The position numbers and the translations under genes are program-made. From NCBI GenBank assembly GCA_002471195.1, contig DKPN01000077.1:1-55560 (forward strand): DNA of 55,560 bases. The letters are read 5' to 3'. Below, one piece after another: positions 26,729 to 35,190 of this stretch (its first letter is position 1; every line of letters starts with the position of its first letter). The notes below the pieces were generated by a model that had not been told where the DNA came from, searched no databases, and saw only the letters and a program-made list of their open reading frames with translations. Origin of the DNA: Bacteroides sp. UBA7333 (lineage in GTDB: Bacteria > Bacteroidota > Bacteroidia > Bacteroidales > Bacteroidaceae).

Positions 26729-26779
26729 CAAATTTAGTTTTACTTTTGATATTACAAAGCATAAAAAGATATATATTTG
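26729..26779. promoter_or_regulatory. Interleaved divergent promoters of the 77-residue gene and yraN
   Basis: Minus strand: TTTG (26758-26755), 18-nt spacer, TAAATTTG (26736-26729), a full promoter for the small gene. Plus strand: TACTTTTG (26741-26748) and TATATTTG (26772-26779) both match the -7 box for yraN. The sites overlap, so the two directions should compete. Confidence 0.6.
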
Positions 26780-26788
26780 TCAAAAAAG

Positions 26789-27157
26789 ATGGCGAAACAC
26801 AATGAGTTAGGAAAAGAGGGTGAAAAGGCTGCAATTGCCTATCTATTAGAACATAACTATGTTATCAGACACCAAAATTGGCGCAGTGGTCATTTAGAAC
26901 TCGACATCATTGCAGCCAAAGACAATATGCTCATTGTAGTCGAAGTTAAAACAAGGCGCAATACCGATTTTGCTGAGCCCGAAGATGCCGTTAATAAAAC
27001 CAAGATACGCAGAATAGTAAGAGCTACCGATACATATTTAAAGATGTTTCAGCTGGACACTCCCGTTCGTTTCGACATCATCACTGTGGTGGGTAATGTC
27101 GGTAATTTTGAAATAGAACATCTTGAAGAGGCATTTTATCCACCTTTATTTACATAG
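26789..27157 (+). CDS. YraN family protein (UPF0102, predicted endonuclease fold)
   Basis: A 122-residue protein of the UPF0102 family: HNELGKEGEKAAIAYLLEHNY (a split N-terminal motif), NWRSGHLELDIIA and VVEVKTRR. The Glu/Asp/Glu-x-Lys set (E in LELD, D in LDII, E-V-K) matches a PD-(D/E)XK nuclease fold, though no activity is settled for the family. I chose the ATG at 26789; a TTG four codons upstream lies inside the -7 box at 26772-26779. With that box the mRNA would have almost no leader. A YjbR gene follows after 8 nt. Confidence 0.87.
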   Translation: MAKHNELGKEGEKAAIAYLLEHNYVIRHQNWRSGHLELDIIAAKDNMLIVVEVKTRRNTDFAEPEDAVNKTKIRRIVRATDTYLKMFQLDTPVRFDIITVVGNVGNFEIEHLEEAFYPPLFT

Positions 27158-27165
27158 ATATAACG

Positions 27166-27549
27166 ATGAATATAGAGTTAGTACGCGAATACTGCTTAAA
27201 GAAAAAAGCAGTGACCGAATGTTTTCCTTTTGATAAAAACATAAATGGAACTAGAGCCATAGAAAGAACATTGGTATTCAAAGTTATGGATAAAATGTTT
27301 GCATTGGTCGATTTAGTGGATGCCGATAGCATTACATTAAAGTGCGAACCCGAATATGCCATTGAACTGCGCGAAACATATGAAACCATACAAGGAGCTT
27401 GGCATTTCAACAAAAAATATTGGAACGACATAGGCTTCGATCCCGCTATAAACGATACACTCATCTACCAGTTGATAGACCATTCATACAACGAAGTAAT
27501 AAAGAAGTTCACTAAAAAACAACGTGCCCAATACGATGCCATTCCATAA
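27166..27549 (+). CDS. MmcQ/YjbR family protein
   Basis: A 127-residue protein of the MmcQ/YjbR family, which has a CyaY-like fold with a winged double-helix DNA-binding proposal. Marks are REYCLKKKAVTECFPFD (about 5-21), FALVDL, LKCEPEYAIELRETY (about 59-73), and HFNKKYWNDI followed by a C-terminal IDHSYNEVIKK. Actual function is unknown. It lies 8 nt after yraN and overlaps birA, so the three are co-transcribed. Confidence 0.88.
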   Translation: MNIELVREYCLKKKAVTECFPFDKNINGTRAIERTLVFKVMDKMFALVDLVDADSITLKCEPEYAIELRETYETIQGAWHFNKKYWNDIGFDPAINDTLIYQLIDHSYNEVIKKFTKKQRAQYDAIP

Positions 27550-28288
27550 TATCAAATCATTCCCGATTCTACATTTCGAAGAGTTACACTCTACCAATAG
27601 TTATCTTTCTGATCTATGCAATGAAAAAACAATAGATGAAATGACAACTGTTATAACCGATTTTCAAACCGCCGGACGAGGTCAACGAGGCAACTCATGG
27701 GAGTCGGAAGCCGGATGCAATCTATTATATAGTGTAGTGCTTTATCCCTGTTTTTTAACAGCACGCCACCAGTTCGTAGTTTCGCAAATCGTAGCAATCG
27801 CTATACAAGAAGTGTTAAGTCAATATGCCGATGGTTTCAGTATAAAATGGCCCAACGATATCTATTGGAGAGAAAAGAAAATAGCAGGAATACTGATTGA
27901 AAACGATTTATGCGGCACACACATCGAACGAAGCATTATTGGTATTGGTCTGAATGTTAATCAATCGCTGTTTGTAAGCAGTGCTCCTAATCCAATTTCG
28001 CTGTTTCAAATTATAGGTTCACAAGTAGATAGAGGACAGTTGCTAGATGAGGTTTTAAAGAAAATATCACACTATTATAATGATATACAAACGAATAGCA
28101 CGTACGATATCAAACAGAAATACATGAATGTACTTTTCAGAAAAGAGGGATTACATCCTTATCGCGACTCACAAGGAGTGTTTAATGCTCAAATTGCCGA
28201 TATTGAAGAAAGTGGTAGAATCATATTAAAAGACGATAAAAATCAAGCAAGAGCTTACTACTTCAAAGAGGTTGAATATATTTTATAA
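27536..28288 (+). CDS. birA: Biotin-[acetyl-CoA-carboxylase] ligase, monofunctional
   Basis: A 250-residue enzyme that activates biotin to biotinyl-AMP and attaches it to the carboxyl carrier protein. Marks are LHSTNSYL (about 17-24), the biotin loop GRGQRGNSW (about 47-55), LLYSVVLYP, KWPNDIYW and KKIAGILIEND (about 119-129). There is no N-terminal DNA-binding domain, so it is not a repressor. I prefer the ATG at 27536; a GTG four codons upstream (27524) is an alternative. It overlaps the YjbR gene by 14 nt. A 320-nt gap follows. Confidence 0.93.
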   Translation: MPFHNIKSFPILHFEELHSTNSYLSDLCNEKTIDEMTTVITDFQTAGRGQRGNSWESEAGCNLLYSVVLYPCFLTARHQFVVSQIVAIAIQEVLSQYADGFSIKWPNDIYWREKKIAGILIENDLCGTHIERSIIGIGLNVNQSLFVSSAPNPISLFQIIGSQVDRGQLLDEVLKKISHYYNDIQTNSTYDIKQKYMNVLFRKEGLHPYRDSQGVFNAQIADIEESGRIILKDDKNQARAYYFKEVEYIL

Positions 28289-28370
28289 AACACAACAAGC
28301 GGCGAGTATTTTATTTACTTCGTAAATTCCAGAAACGTATAATTACAATCTTTAAATGTGCATATCTTAT

Positions 28371-28442
28371 ATCCACAACATGGGGATGTAGGGCAACACA
28401 ACATGGGGGTGTAAAGCACCAATACACCCCCATGTTGTGGAT
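28371..28442. repeat. Nested repeat-hairpin element between birA and pyrH
   Basis: Three copies of one unit lie in 72 nt: ATCCACAACATGGGGATGTA (28371-28390), a second direct copy CACAACATGGGGGTGTA (28397-28413), and an inverted copy TACACCCCCATGTTGTGGAT (28423-28442). The second and third form a perfect 17-bp stem with a 9-nt loop; the first can pair with the third over 20 positions with one mismatch. It is GC-rich against an AT-rich gap and lacks a T-tract. The rest of the 321-nt gap (28289-28609) holds only the pyrH -7 box. Confidence 0.8.
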
Positions 28443-28566
28443 GATAATAAGCATAAATGATATACTCGGATCAAAAAAACCAAACCTTATTATTACAAGA
28501 TTGTTACATTCAGATATTTATGTGTAATAAAAGTTGTATATTTTTAAAATAGTACAATATTATTAA

Positions 28567-28574
28567 TAACTTTG
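28567..28574 (+). promoter_or_regulatory. Putative -7 box for pyrH
   Basis: TAACTTTG matches TAnnTTTG, 35 nt before the pyrH start codon. The -33 position holds no TTTG. Confidence 0.4.
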
Positions 28575-28609
28575 TCGTCCATTTTTTTTAATCATGTAAG
28601 AATAGAGTT

Positions 28610-29320
28610 ATGGCAAAATACAAAAGAATCTTACTTAAACTCAGTGGCGAAAGCTTAATGGGTGAAAAGAAGAGCGGTATCGATGAAAAAAGACTTGCAG
28701 AATATGCAGCTCAGATTAAGGAGATACATGGCATGGGAGTGCAAATTGGAATTGTAATAGGTGGAGGCAACTTCTTCCGCGGACTATCGGGTGCCGGAAA
28801 AGGATATGACCGTGTCAAAGGCGATCAGATGGGAATGCTTGCAACTGTAATGAACAGCCTTGCATTGAGTTCGGCATTGGTAGCGGCAGGCATTAAAGCA
28901 CGTGTATTGACAGCCATTCGTATGGAACCTATCGGTGAGTTTTACAGCAAATGGAAAGCAATCGAGTATATGGAAGCAGGCGAAGTTGTTATTATGTCGG
29001 CCGGAACAGGAAACCCATTCTTTACAACCGATACCGGTTCGTCACTACGGGGTATTGAAATTGAGGCGGACGTAATGCTGAAAGGAACTCGCGTCGATGG
29101 TATTTACACTGCCGATCCTGAAAAAGATCCAACAGCTACGAAATTCGACGAAATTACTTACGATGAAGTATTGAAACGCGGACTCAAAGTGATGGACTTG
29201 ACAGCTACATGCATGTGCAAAGAAAATAATCTACCAATTATCGTTTTCGATATGGATACTGTGGGCAACTTACACAAAGTCATATCGGGCGAAAACATTG
29301 GCACTTTAGTACACAACTAA
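28610..29320 (+). CDS. pyrH: UMP kinase
   Basis: A 236-residue amino acid kinase-fold enzyme phosphorylating UMP to UDP. Marks are LLKLSGESLMG (about 7-17), GIVIGGGNFFRG (about 48-59), DQMGMLATVMNSLAL (about 77-91), GTGNPFFTTDT (about 129-139) and the end CMCKENNLPIIVFDM. Length is typical for bacterial PyrH, which is hexameric and GTP-activated. It has its own -7 box and a hairpin 44 nt downstream. Confidence 0.96.
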   Translation: MAKYKRILLKLSGESLMGEKKSGIDEKRLAEYAAQIKEIHGMGVQIGIVIGGGNFFRGLSGAGKGYDRVKGDQMGMLATVMNSLALSSALVAAGIKARVLTAIRMEPIGEFYSKWKAIEYMEAGEVVIMSAGTGNPFFTTDTGSSLRGIEIEADVMLKGTRVDGIYTADPEKDPTATKFDEITYDEVLKRGLKVMDLTATCMCKENNLPIIVFDMDTVGNLHKVISGENIGTLVHN

Positions 29321-29364
29321 CCCACTCTAATATTCTATTTATAGATATCGGCAGACGGGCTATC

Positions 29365-29407
29365 AATTCTCATTCAAATAATAGCTTATATTATTTGAAT
29401 GAGAATT
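29365..29407 (+). terminator. Hairpin downstream of pyrH
   Basis: Perfect 18-bp stem, arms 29365-29382 and 29390-29407 (AATTCTCATTCAAATAAT and complement), with a 7-nt loop. The following bases are only weakly T-rich, so termination efficiency is uncertain. Confidence 0.6.
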
Positions 29408-29482
29408 TGTCGTCTTTGCACATTTGAGATGATGAAAATAAAAGCAAAAACAGAGTATATGTAAAATAACAATTCAAGCATT

Positions 29483-31672
29483 ATGAAATTATCAAAGAAA
29501 AATTTATTTACCGCGCTTTTGGGCCTTCTTGTTGTATTACAAGGAGTGAACGTAAGTGCACAAAGCCAGATAGAAATACCTGACGGTTATTACGACAAAG
29601 CAAACGGCTTGGCGGGAGCTGAACTGAAAACGGCCCTTCACCTTATTATAAAAGGCGGCACTAGATTGACCTATGGAAGCGGACCGGGAAAAACATGGTC
29701 GGGTTTTGAAAAAACCGATAAACATCCCGATGGATATGTTTGGGATATGTATTCGAACAACAAACGTTACTTCCCAGGCAATGCAGGAGTACCCGGAGGT
29801 ATGAATATTGAACATAGTGTAGCCAAAAGTTGGTGGGGAGGAACAAACAATAATGCATATAAAGACTTATATCACCTCAACCCATCGGATGCCGATGCTA
29901 ACTCTGCTCGTAGCAACTACCCTCCAGGAATCGTTACAGTGGTAGATAAAGTAGTAGGTACTTTAAAAATTGGTAATAATTCGTACAAAGCTCCGGGAAC
30001 ATCTACAGCTGAATACACTGAAATATGTTTCGAACCACTCGATGAATATAAAGGCGACTTTGCGCGTGCCTATCTATATATGTTCACAAGCTATGAAGAT
30101 TTAAATTGGACAGGCACAAAGGCTCCCACTATGATCGTAGCCAATCAAAAATATCCGATGCTACGCAACTGGGCTTATAATATGTTGGTAGAATGGTGCC
30201 GACAAGATCCTGTTTCAGAAAAAGAGATCAATCGTGCTAGCGAAATTTATAAAATTCAAAAAAATAGAAACCCTTTTATTGACTACCCCGAATTGGTAGA
30301 ATATCTATGGGGAAACAAAAAAGGAGAAGCATTCGAATTTGCGCCTTCAACCGATCCACGTATTACTGCTCCTAGCAATGGTACTACATTTACGATGCCC
30401 GAAACGTCGTACGTATCGACATCAACTTTCGAGTTCAAATTGAAGGGGCTTAATCTTACCAATGGGGTTACATTGACTCAAAAAGGAGCTATGCAACATT
30501 TATTTACCTTATCAAAATATGAAGCTAGCCCTGTAAACGGCACTATTGATGAAACGATCACAATCACGTTTAATCCTGAAGGTGTATCGACCGAAAACAT
30601 GCAGATCGTTATCGCATCAAACAATAGCGAGTTTGCTGATGTCACTATTAATGTAAATGCAACGGCAAACGAAAATTTCTATGCTTTACAACCTACGGAT
30701 ATTACATCAACATCGTTTGTTGCAAACTGGACTCCATTATCAACGACCAACGATTTTGATTTAGATGTCTATACAAAAACAGTAAGTGGAACAGAGTCTA
30801 AGATATTGGCAAACTCATCTTTCAACAATGCATTGGATGCAGGTTGGACTACTTCGTCGAATGGATATACAACTCTAACAGAAGAAAAAGGAGCTATTCG
30901 TTTGGCTTCAGGTTCGAAGGGAGGTGGTGTTATTACTCCTGCAGTCGATCTTTCGGAGGGTGGAATGGTAACATTCACGGCAAAATCTTATGGTACTGAC
31001 AAATCGGTGAATCTAACAATTAAAGTAGATGACGAAACAGTAGAAAGCGTACTCATTACATCGACATATGCAGAGTATAGTGTTGCTCTAAACAATTACA
31101 GTACTACATCGAAAGTTTCGATCAATGCCGTAGCCGATAAAAGAGCTTACGTGGCGGATATGACCGTATTATCGCAAGGCGAGAAAGTGGTAAAAACAAG
31201 CTTGCCGGGCTATCCGATAAGAAAAAATGGTGTAACATCGCACTTGGTCGAAAACCTAGAGAATAATCAAGATTATTTCTATACCGTTACTCCTTTTAAC
31301 TCTTCATGGGGAACATCAGATGAGGTAAAAGCAACAACGACAAATGGTACGGGTATTAACGAAGTAAATCCCAATAATATCGTGATATATTATAGCAATA
31401 ATTACATTCATGTGGATAATTGCGAAAAAGGTGATATCATCTTTGTATATAATATAGATGGAAAAGTTCTTTACAACAGTATTGCCGAAAAATCGAATCA
31501 TCAGATATATTGGAACAACAATGGCATTTATATTGTGAAGGTGTATAATAATGGAAAAACTTATTCATCTAAATTATATACTACGGCTTATAGTTTTTTT
31601 CCAAAATACCAAGATAAAACATTTAAGCCTCAAAATATTGACTTTTACCAGTTCAGTAGCATAGAAGATTAA
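29483..31672 (+). CDS. Secreted endonuclease I with type IX-like C-terminal domain
   Basis: A 729-residue secreted nuclease. Signal peptide 1-26 (ends VSA). The endonuclease I domain follows (about 30-280): His111 in NIEHSVAKSWWGG and DLYHLNPSDADANSARSNYP (about 128-147) with His131, Asn140 and Arg143, the metal and catalytic set of EndA/BsnI enzymes. Residues about 295-395 are an Ig-like domain. A fibronectin III-like domain begins at about 398 and seems split by an inserted beta-sandwich (about 445-560) before resuming at TSLPGYPIRKNG. The end (about 635-700, NNGIYIVKVYNNGKTYSSKLYT) resembles a type IX sorting domain, but about 28 further residues follow it. It could degrade extracellular DNA for nutrients. 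Confidence 0.88.
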   Translation: MKLSKKNLFTALLGLLVVLQGVNVSAQSQIEIPDGYYDKANGLAGAELKTALHLIIKGGTRLTYGSGPGKTWSGFEKTDKHPDGYVWDMYSNNKRYFPGNAGVPGGMNIEHSVAKSWWGGTNNNAYKDLYHLNPSDADANSARSNYPPGIVTVVDKVVGTLKIGNNSYKAPGTSTAEYTEICFEPLDEYKGDFARAYLYMFTSYEDLNWTGTKAPTMIVANQKYPMLRNWAYNMLVEWCRQDPVSEKEINRASEIYKIQKNRNPFIDYPELVEYLWGNKKGEAFEFAPSTDPRITAPSNGTTFTMPETSYVSTSTFEFKLKGLNLTNGVTLTQKGAMQHLFTLSKYEASPVNGTIDETITITFNPEGVSTENMQIVIASNNSEFADVTINVNATANENFYALQPTDITSTSFVANWTPLSTTNDFDLDVYTKTVSGTESKILANSSFNNALDAGWTTSSNGYTTLTEEKGAIRLASGSKGGGVITPAVDLSEGGMVTFTAKSYGTDKSVNLTIKVDDETVESVLITSTYAEYSVALNNYSTTSKVSINAVADKRAYVADMTVLSQGEKVVKTSLPGYPIRKNGVTSHLVENLENNQDYFYTVTPFNSSWGTSDEVKATTTNGTGINEVNPNNIVIYYSNNYIHVDNCEKGDIIFVYNIDGKVLYNSIAEKSNHQIYWNNNGIYIVKVYNNGKTYSSKLYTTAYSFFPKYQDKTFKPQNIDFYQFSSIED

Positions 31673-31693
31673 TATCATAAAAACCGATAAACT

Positions 31694-31732
31694 CCCTTCA
31701 ATAGATGCGCTATGATGCCATTTATTGAAGGG
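31694..31732 (+). terminator. Terminator of the endonuclease gene
   Basis: CCCTTCAATA (31694-31703) pairs with TATTGAAGGG (31723-31732) with further partial pairing toward the loop; AATTTTGTTTT follows. It is 21 nt after the stop. Confidence 0.7.
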
Positions 31733-31893
31733 AATTTTGTTTTATGACTACAGGTTATGACCAAAAGGTTAAGATTTATTAGTACAAAATAAGTTGGTAA
31801 TAAATGAACAATAATTAATAAAATATCTTTTAATAAATGGTAATAACATAGGTTAGTACTATCTTTATATCCATTAACCAAAAAAACTTAATT

Positions 31894-33210
31894 TTGAAGA
31901 TAAAAGTTATTATATTATTCTACGTGTTGCTGCATGTATGCCATGCAAATGCCGAAGCAAATCACCGTTTATTCATAGACCACTCTATATTAGAGCAGAT
32001 AAACAACATTTCGAGCACAGACAATGATTCGATTCATAAATCGAGCGCAGAAGAAGTTCTCGAATATTTTAAAGAAAAGAATTTTCCTATCACAACAGGC
32101 AATCAGGTAAAACTATTGAAAAGTGGTCATGACAAATTTGAAGATTTATTTGAAATGGTACGCGAAGCAAAACACCATATCCACCTAGAATACTTTAATT
32201 TTCGAAATGACTCGATAGCCAATGCCCTATTCGATTTATTGGCTGTGAAGGCAAAAGAGGGCGTTGAAGTCAGAGCATTGTTCGATGCTTTTGGCAATTG
32301 GTCGAACAATAAACCATTAAAGAAAAAACATATTAAAGCGATTCGAGATAAAGGGATTGAAATAGTAGAATTTGATCCGCTTAAATTCCCATATCTCAAC
32401 CATATCACTCCGCGCGATCATCGAAAAATTGTGGTGATTGATGGAAAAATAGGTTATACGGGTGGAATGAATATTGCCGATTATTATATAGTGGGATTGC
32501 CCGAAATCGGTGCATGGCGCGATATGCATATACGCATAGAGGGTCCGGCAGTAAACGATTTGCAAGATATATTTCTTGATATATGGAATGAAGAAACAAA
32601 ACAAAAAATTGGCGGAGATATTTATTACAGCCAATATAAATCGGCCGATGATGCGGTAGGTAATGTTACGATTGCAATTGTCGATCGTAAACCCAAAGTC
32701 ACTCCTAAAGCAATAAGAGAGGCATATGCAGCATCAATATTGGCTGCCGACAATTATATCCGAATTGTTAACCCCTATTTTGTGCCTCCCCGCTCTATAC
32801 GAAAAGCATTAAAAAAAGCATTAAAGAAAGGTGTTACTTTAGAAATTATGGCATCAGCCAAAGCCGATATCTTTTTTACCCCCGATGCATCGATGTTTAA
32901 GCTACACAAACTAATGAAAAAGGGAGCGCACGTATATCTATACAATAGCGGTTTTCATCATTCTAAAATAATGATGATTGACAGCACCTTCTGTACAGTG
33001 GGTACCGCCAATCTAGATAGTCGAAGTTTACGGTATGATTACGAAACAAATGCGTTTATTTTTGATTCGAATACCACAGCCGAACTGGATAAACAGTTTG
33101 ATGAAGATAAACTCGATTGCACGAAAATGACTAAAGAATATTGGAAAAAAAGAAAACCATTTAAGAAATTCGTTGGATGGTTTGCCAACTTATTTACTCC
33201 CGTTCTATAG
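31894..33210 (+). CDS. Phospholipase D-like / cardiolipin synthase family protein
   Basis: A 438-residue protein with two HKD motifs: HRKIVVIDGKIGYTGGMN (His176, Lys178, Asp183) and HSKIMMIDSTFCTVGTANLD (His356, Lys358, Asp363), so the two-site active centre is intact. It begins with a signal peptide (KVIILFYVLLHVCHANA) instead of the two membrane helices of ClsA, so it should be periplasmic or surface-bound. It may make cardiolipin or hydrolyse phosphodiesters. The start is a TTG (31894): no ATG exists before residue 88, and the signal peptide begins right there. Confidence 0.85.
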   Translation: MKIKVIILFYVLLHVCHANAEANHRLFIDHSILEQINNISSTDNDSIHKSSAEEVLEYFKEKNFPITTGNQVKLLKSGHDKFEDLFEMVREAKHHIHLEYFNFRNDSIANALFDLLAVKAKEGVEVRALFDAFGNWSNNKPLKKKHIKAIRDKGIEIVEFDPLKFPYLNHITPRDHRKIVVIDGKIGYTGGMNIADYYIVGLPEIGAWRDMHIRIEGPAVNDLQDIFLDIWNEETKQKIGGDIYYSQYKSADDAVGNVTIAIVDRKPKVTPKAIREAYAASILAADNYIRIVNPYFVPPRSIRKALKKALKKGVTLEIMASAKADIFFTPDASMFKLHKLMKKGAHVYLYNSGFHHSKIMMIDSTFCTVGTANLDSRSLRYDYETNAFIFDSNTTAELDKQFDEDKLDCTKMTKEYWKKRKPFKKFVGWFANLFTPVL

Positions 33211-33218
33211 TTTTTTTA

Positions 33219-33226
33219 TAACTTTG
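33219..33226 (+). promoter_or_regulatory. Putative -7 box for thyA-folA
   Basis: TAACTTTG matches TAnnTTTG, 24 nt before the thyA start. No -33 box is evident. Confidence 0.45.
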
Positions 33227-33249
33227 CGTTATTATTTTTTGAATACGAC

Positions 33250-34044
33250 ATGAAACAATATTTAGATCTGCTTAATCGTGTTTTGACCGAAGGAACAGAA
33301 AAAAGCGACCGTACCGGTACCGGAACTATCAGTGTCTTCGGACATCAAATGCGTTTTAATATGGAAGATGGTTTTCCGTGTTTAACAACAAAAAAGCTGC
33401 ATCTAAAATCAATTATTCATGAACTTTTGTGGTTTCTTAATGGTGATACAAATATAAAGTATCTGCAAGATAATGGAGTAAGAATATGGAATGAATGGGC
33501 CGATGAAAATGGCGACTTAGGCCATATATATGGATTCCAATGGCGATCGTGGCCCGATTATAAGGGTGGTTCGATTGATCAAATCACCGAAGCCGTAGAA
33601 ACTATTAAACACAATCCCGACTCTCGACGCATTATTGTAAGCGCATGGAATGTAGGCGATTTAGATAATATGAATCTACCTCCGTGTCATGCTTTCTTTC
33701 AATTCTATGTAGCCGATGGAAAATTGAGCTTACAATTATACCAACGTAGTGCCGATATATTTTTAGGAGTGCCGTTTAATATTGCCTCGTATGCTCTTTT
33801 ATTACAAATGATGGCACAAGTTACCGGATTGAAAGCCGGTGAGTTTATCCATACTCTGGGCGACGCACATATTTATACCAACCATCTGGATCAGGTAAAA
33901 TTACAATTATCGAGAGAAGTTCGTTCGCTACCCACCATGAGAATGAATCCCGATGTAAAGAGCATCTTTGATTTTAAATTTGAAGATTTTGAGTTGATAG
34001 ATTATAACCCACACCCACATATAGCTGGAAAAGTGGCTATTTAA
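33250..34044 (+). CDS. thyA: Thymidylate synthase
   Basis: A 264-residue enzyme, exactly the length of E. coli ThyA, converting dUMP to dTMP with methylene-tetrahydrofolate. The nucleophile is Cys146 in LPPCHAFFQFYV; DRTGTGT (about 20-26), RRIIVSAWN (about 126-134), QRSADIFLGVPFNIASYA and GDAHIYTNH are all present. It lies 15 nt before folA, which regenerates tetrahydrofolate from the dihydrofolate that ThyA makes. Confidence 0.97.
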   Translation: MKQYLDLLNRVLTEGTEKSDRTGTGTISVFGHQMRFNMEDGFPCLTTKKLHLKSIIHELLWFLNGDTNIKYLQDNGVRIWNEWADENGDLGHIYGFQWRSWPDYKGGSIDQITEAVETIKHNPDSRRIIVSAWNVGDLDNMNLPPCHAFFQFYVADGKLSLQLYQRSADIFLGVPFNIASYALLLQMMAQVTGLKAGEFIHTLGDAHIYTNHLDQVKLQLSREVRSLPTMRMNPDVKSIFDFKFEDFELIDYNPHPHIAGKVAI

Positions 34045-34059
34045 GTAAACTAGAACACA

Positions 34060-34554
34060 ATGAGTAAGATTTCTATTATCGTTGCAGTGGATCGCAATAT
34101 GGCAATAGGTTTTGACAACAAATTGCTCTTTTGGCTCCCTAATGATTTAAAACGTTTCAAAGCATTGACTAGCGGAAATACCATTATCATGGGACGCAAA
34201 ACATTTGAATCGCTACCAAAAGGTGCATTGCCCAATCGCCGCAACATCGTACTTTCGCGCAACACCGACTTAAGGTGTGAGGGAGCCGAAGTATATCACT
34301 CACTAGAGGCGGCTCTCGAACATTGTAAAGATGAAGAATCGGTTTACATCATTGGTGGAGAAACAATATACAGACAAGCCATGCCAATGGCCGATGAGCT
34401 ATGTATTACCGAAGTAGATGCTGTTGCCGAAAAAGCCGATGCATTTTTTCCTACTATTGATTTAAATATATGGAAAGAAAAAAGCAGAGAGTTTCATCCT
34501 GCTGATGAGAAACATCTCTGCTCATATGCGTTTGTCGACTATATTAGAATATAA
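34060..34554 (+). CDS. folA: Dihydrofolate reductase
   Basis: A 164-residue NADPH-dependent enzyme. Marks are AVDRNMAIGFDNKLLFWLPNDL (about 9-30), with Asp27-equivalent in NDLKRFKALT, TIIMGRKTFESL (about 41-52) and IIGGETIYRQA (about 97-107). It reduces dihydrofolate produced by the adjacent thyA. It converges with the Lrp-type gene with an 11-nt gap, in which no terminator is seen. Confidence 0.95.
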   Translation: MSKISIIVAVDRNMAIGFDNKLLFWLPNDLKRFKALTSGNTIIMGRKTFESLPKGALPNRRNIVLSRNTDLRCEGAEVYHSLEAALEHCKDEESVYIIGGETIYRQAMPMADELCITEVDAVAEKADAFFPTIDLNIWKEKSREFHPADEKHLCSYAFVDYIRI

Positions 34555-34565
34555 TATTATTCTTA

Positions 34566-35045
34566 TCAATCTTGATCATCAGTGTCAATTATGATCGGCA
34601 TCTGTCTTTTAATGGCTTCGTGAAACGATATTAATGTTTCTGTGCGCGATAAACCAAGTGGCTGTAATTTATCATGAATTACACTCAACAAGTGGTGATT
34701 ATTCTTAGCATATATTTTGATAAACATATCATACTTGCCGGTAGTAAAATGACATTCTACAACTTCAGGAATCGCATCTAGAGCACGGGTTACAGAATCG
34801 AATGATTCGGGATCTTTAAGATATATTCCTATATAAGCACATGTTTCATAACCGATTTTCTCAGGATCAATAACAAACTCCGATCCTTTCAATATTCCCA
34901 AATTAGTAAGCTTTTGTATACGTTGATGTATTGCCGCACCCGATACATTGCATGCTCTTGCTACCTCAAGGAAAGGAATACGTGCATTTGTTGCGATCAT
35001 TTTTAGAATTTGTTCATCTAAAGAGTCGAGTTGATGATGTCCCAT
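34566..35045 (-). CDS. Lrp/AsnC family transcriptional regulator
   Basis: A 159-residue regulator: N-terminal helix-turn-helix (about 8-50, LDEQILKMIATNARIPF...NVSGAAIHQRIQKL) and a C-terminal RAM ligand-binding domain (about 68-145, CAYIGIYLKDP and YDMFIKIYAKN). These proteins respond to amino acids. Target and ligand cannot be named here. It is monocistronic, with a -7 box at 35084-35091, and divergent from the M64 peptidase gene, which it might control; that is inference from position. Confidence 0.92.
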   Translation of the reverse strand: MGHHQLDSLDEQILKMIATNARIPFLEVARACNVSGAAIHQRIQKLTNLGILKGSEFVIDPEKIGYETCAYIGIYLKDPESFDSVTRALDAIPEVVECHFTTGKYDMFIKIYAKNNHHLLSVIHDKLQPLGLSRTETLISFHEAIKRQMPIIIDTDDQD

Positions 35046-35083
35046 TTTAGTTCAATTTCTTTATAATAAATGAATGTTTTATG

Positions 35084-35173
35084 CAAAGTTAGATATTTTT
35101 TTAGCAAGAAATGTCATAAATTATAAGTTTTCTTTTTGACCATTACAATATCTAACATTTGTTTATATCTTTG
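35084..35173. promoter_or_regulatory. Divergent -7 boxes for the Lrp-type and M64 peptidase genes
   Basis: TAACTTTG on the minus strand (35091-35084) lies 38 nt before the Lrp-type start. TATCTTTG on the plus strand (35166-35173) lies 17 nt before the M64 start. -33 boxes are not clear for either. Confidence 0.5.
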
Positions 35174-35190
35174 TATAAAACGATAAAACG

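Noticed and set aside
26712..26834. N-terminal extension of the small gene at 26478-26711
   Set aside because: It would be encoded across the gene's own promoter and antisense to the yraN start; the residues do not look like a conserved domain.
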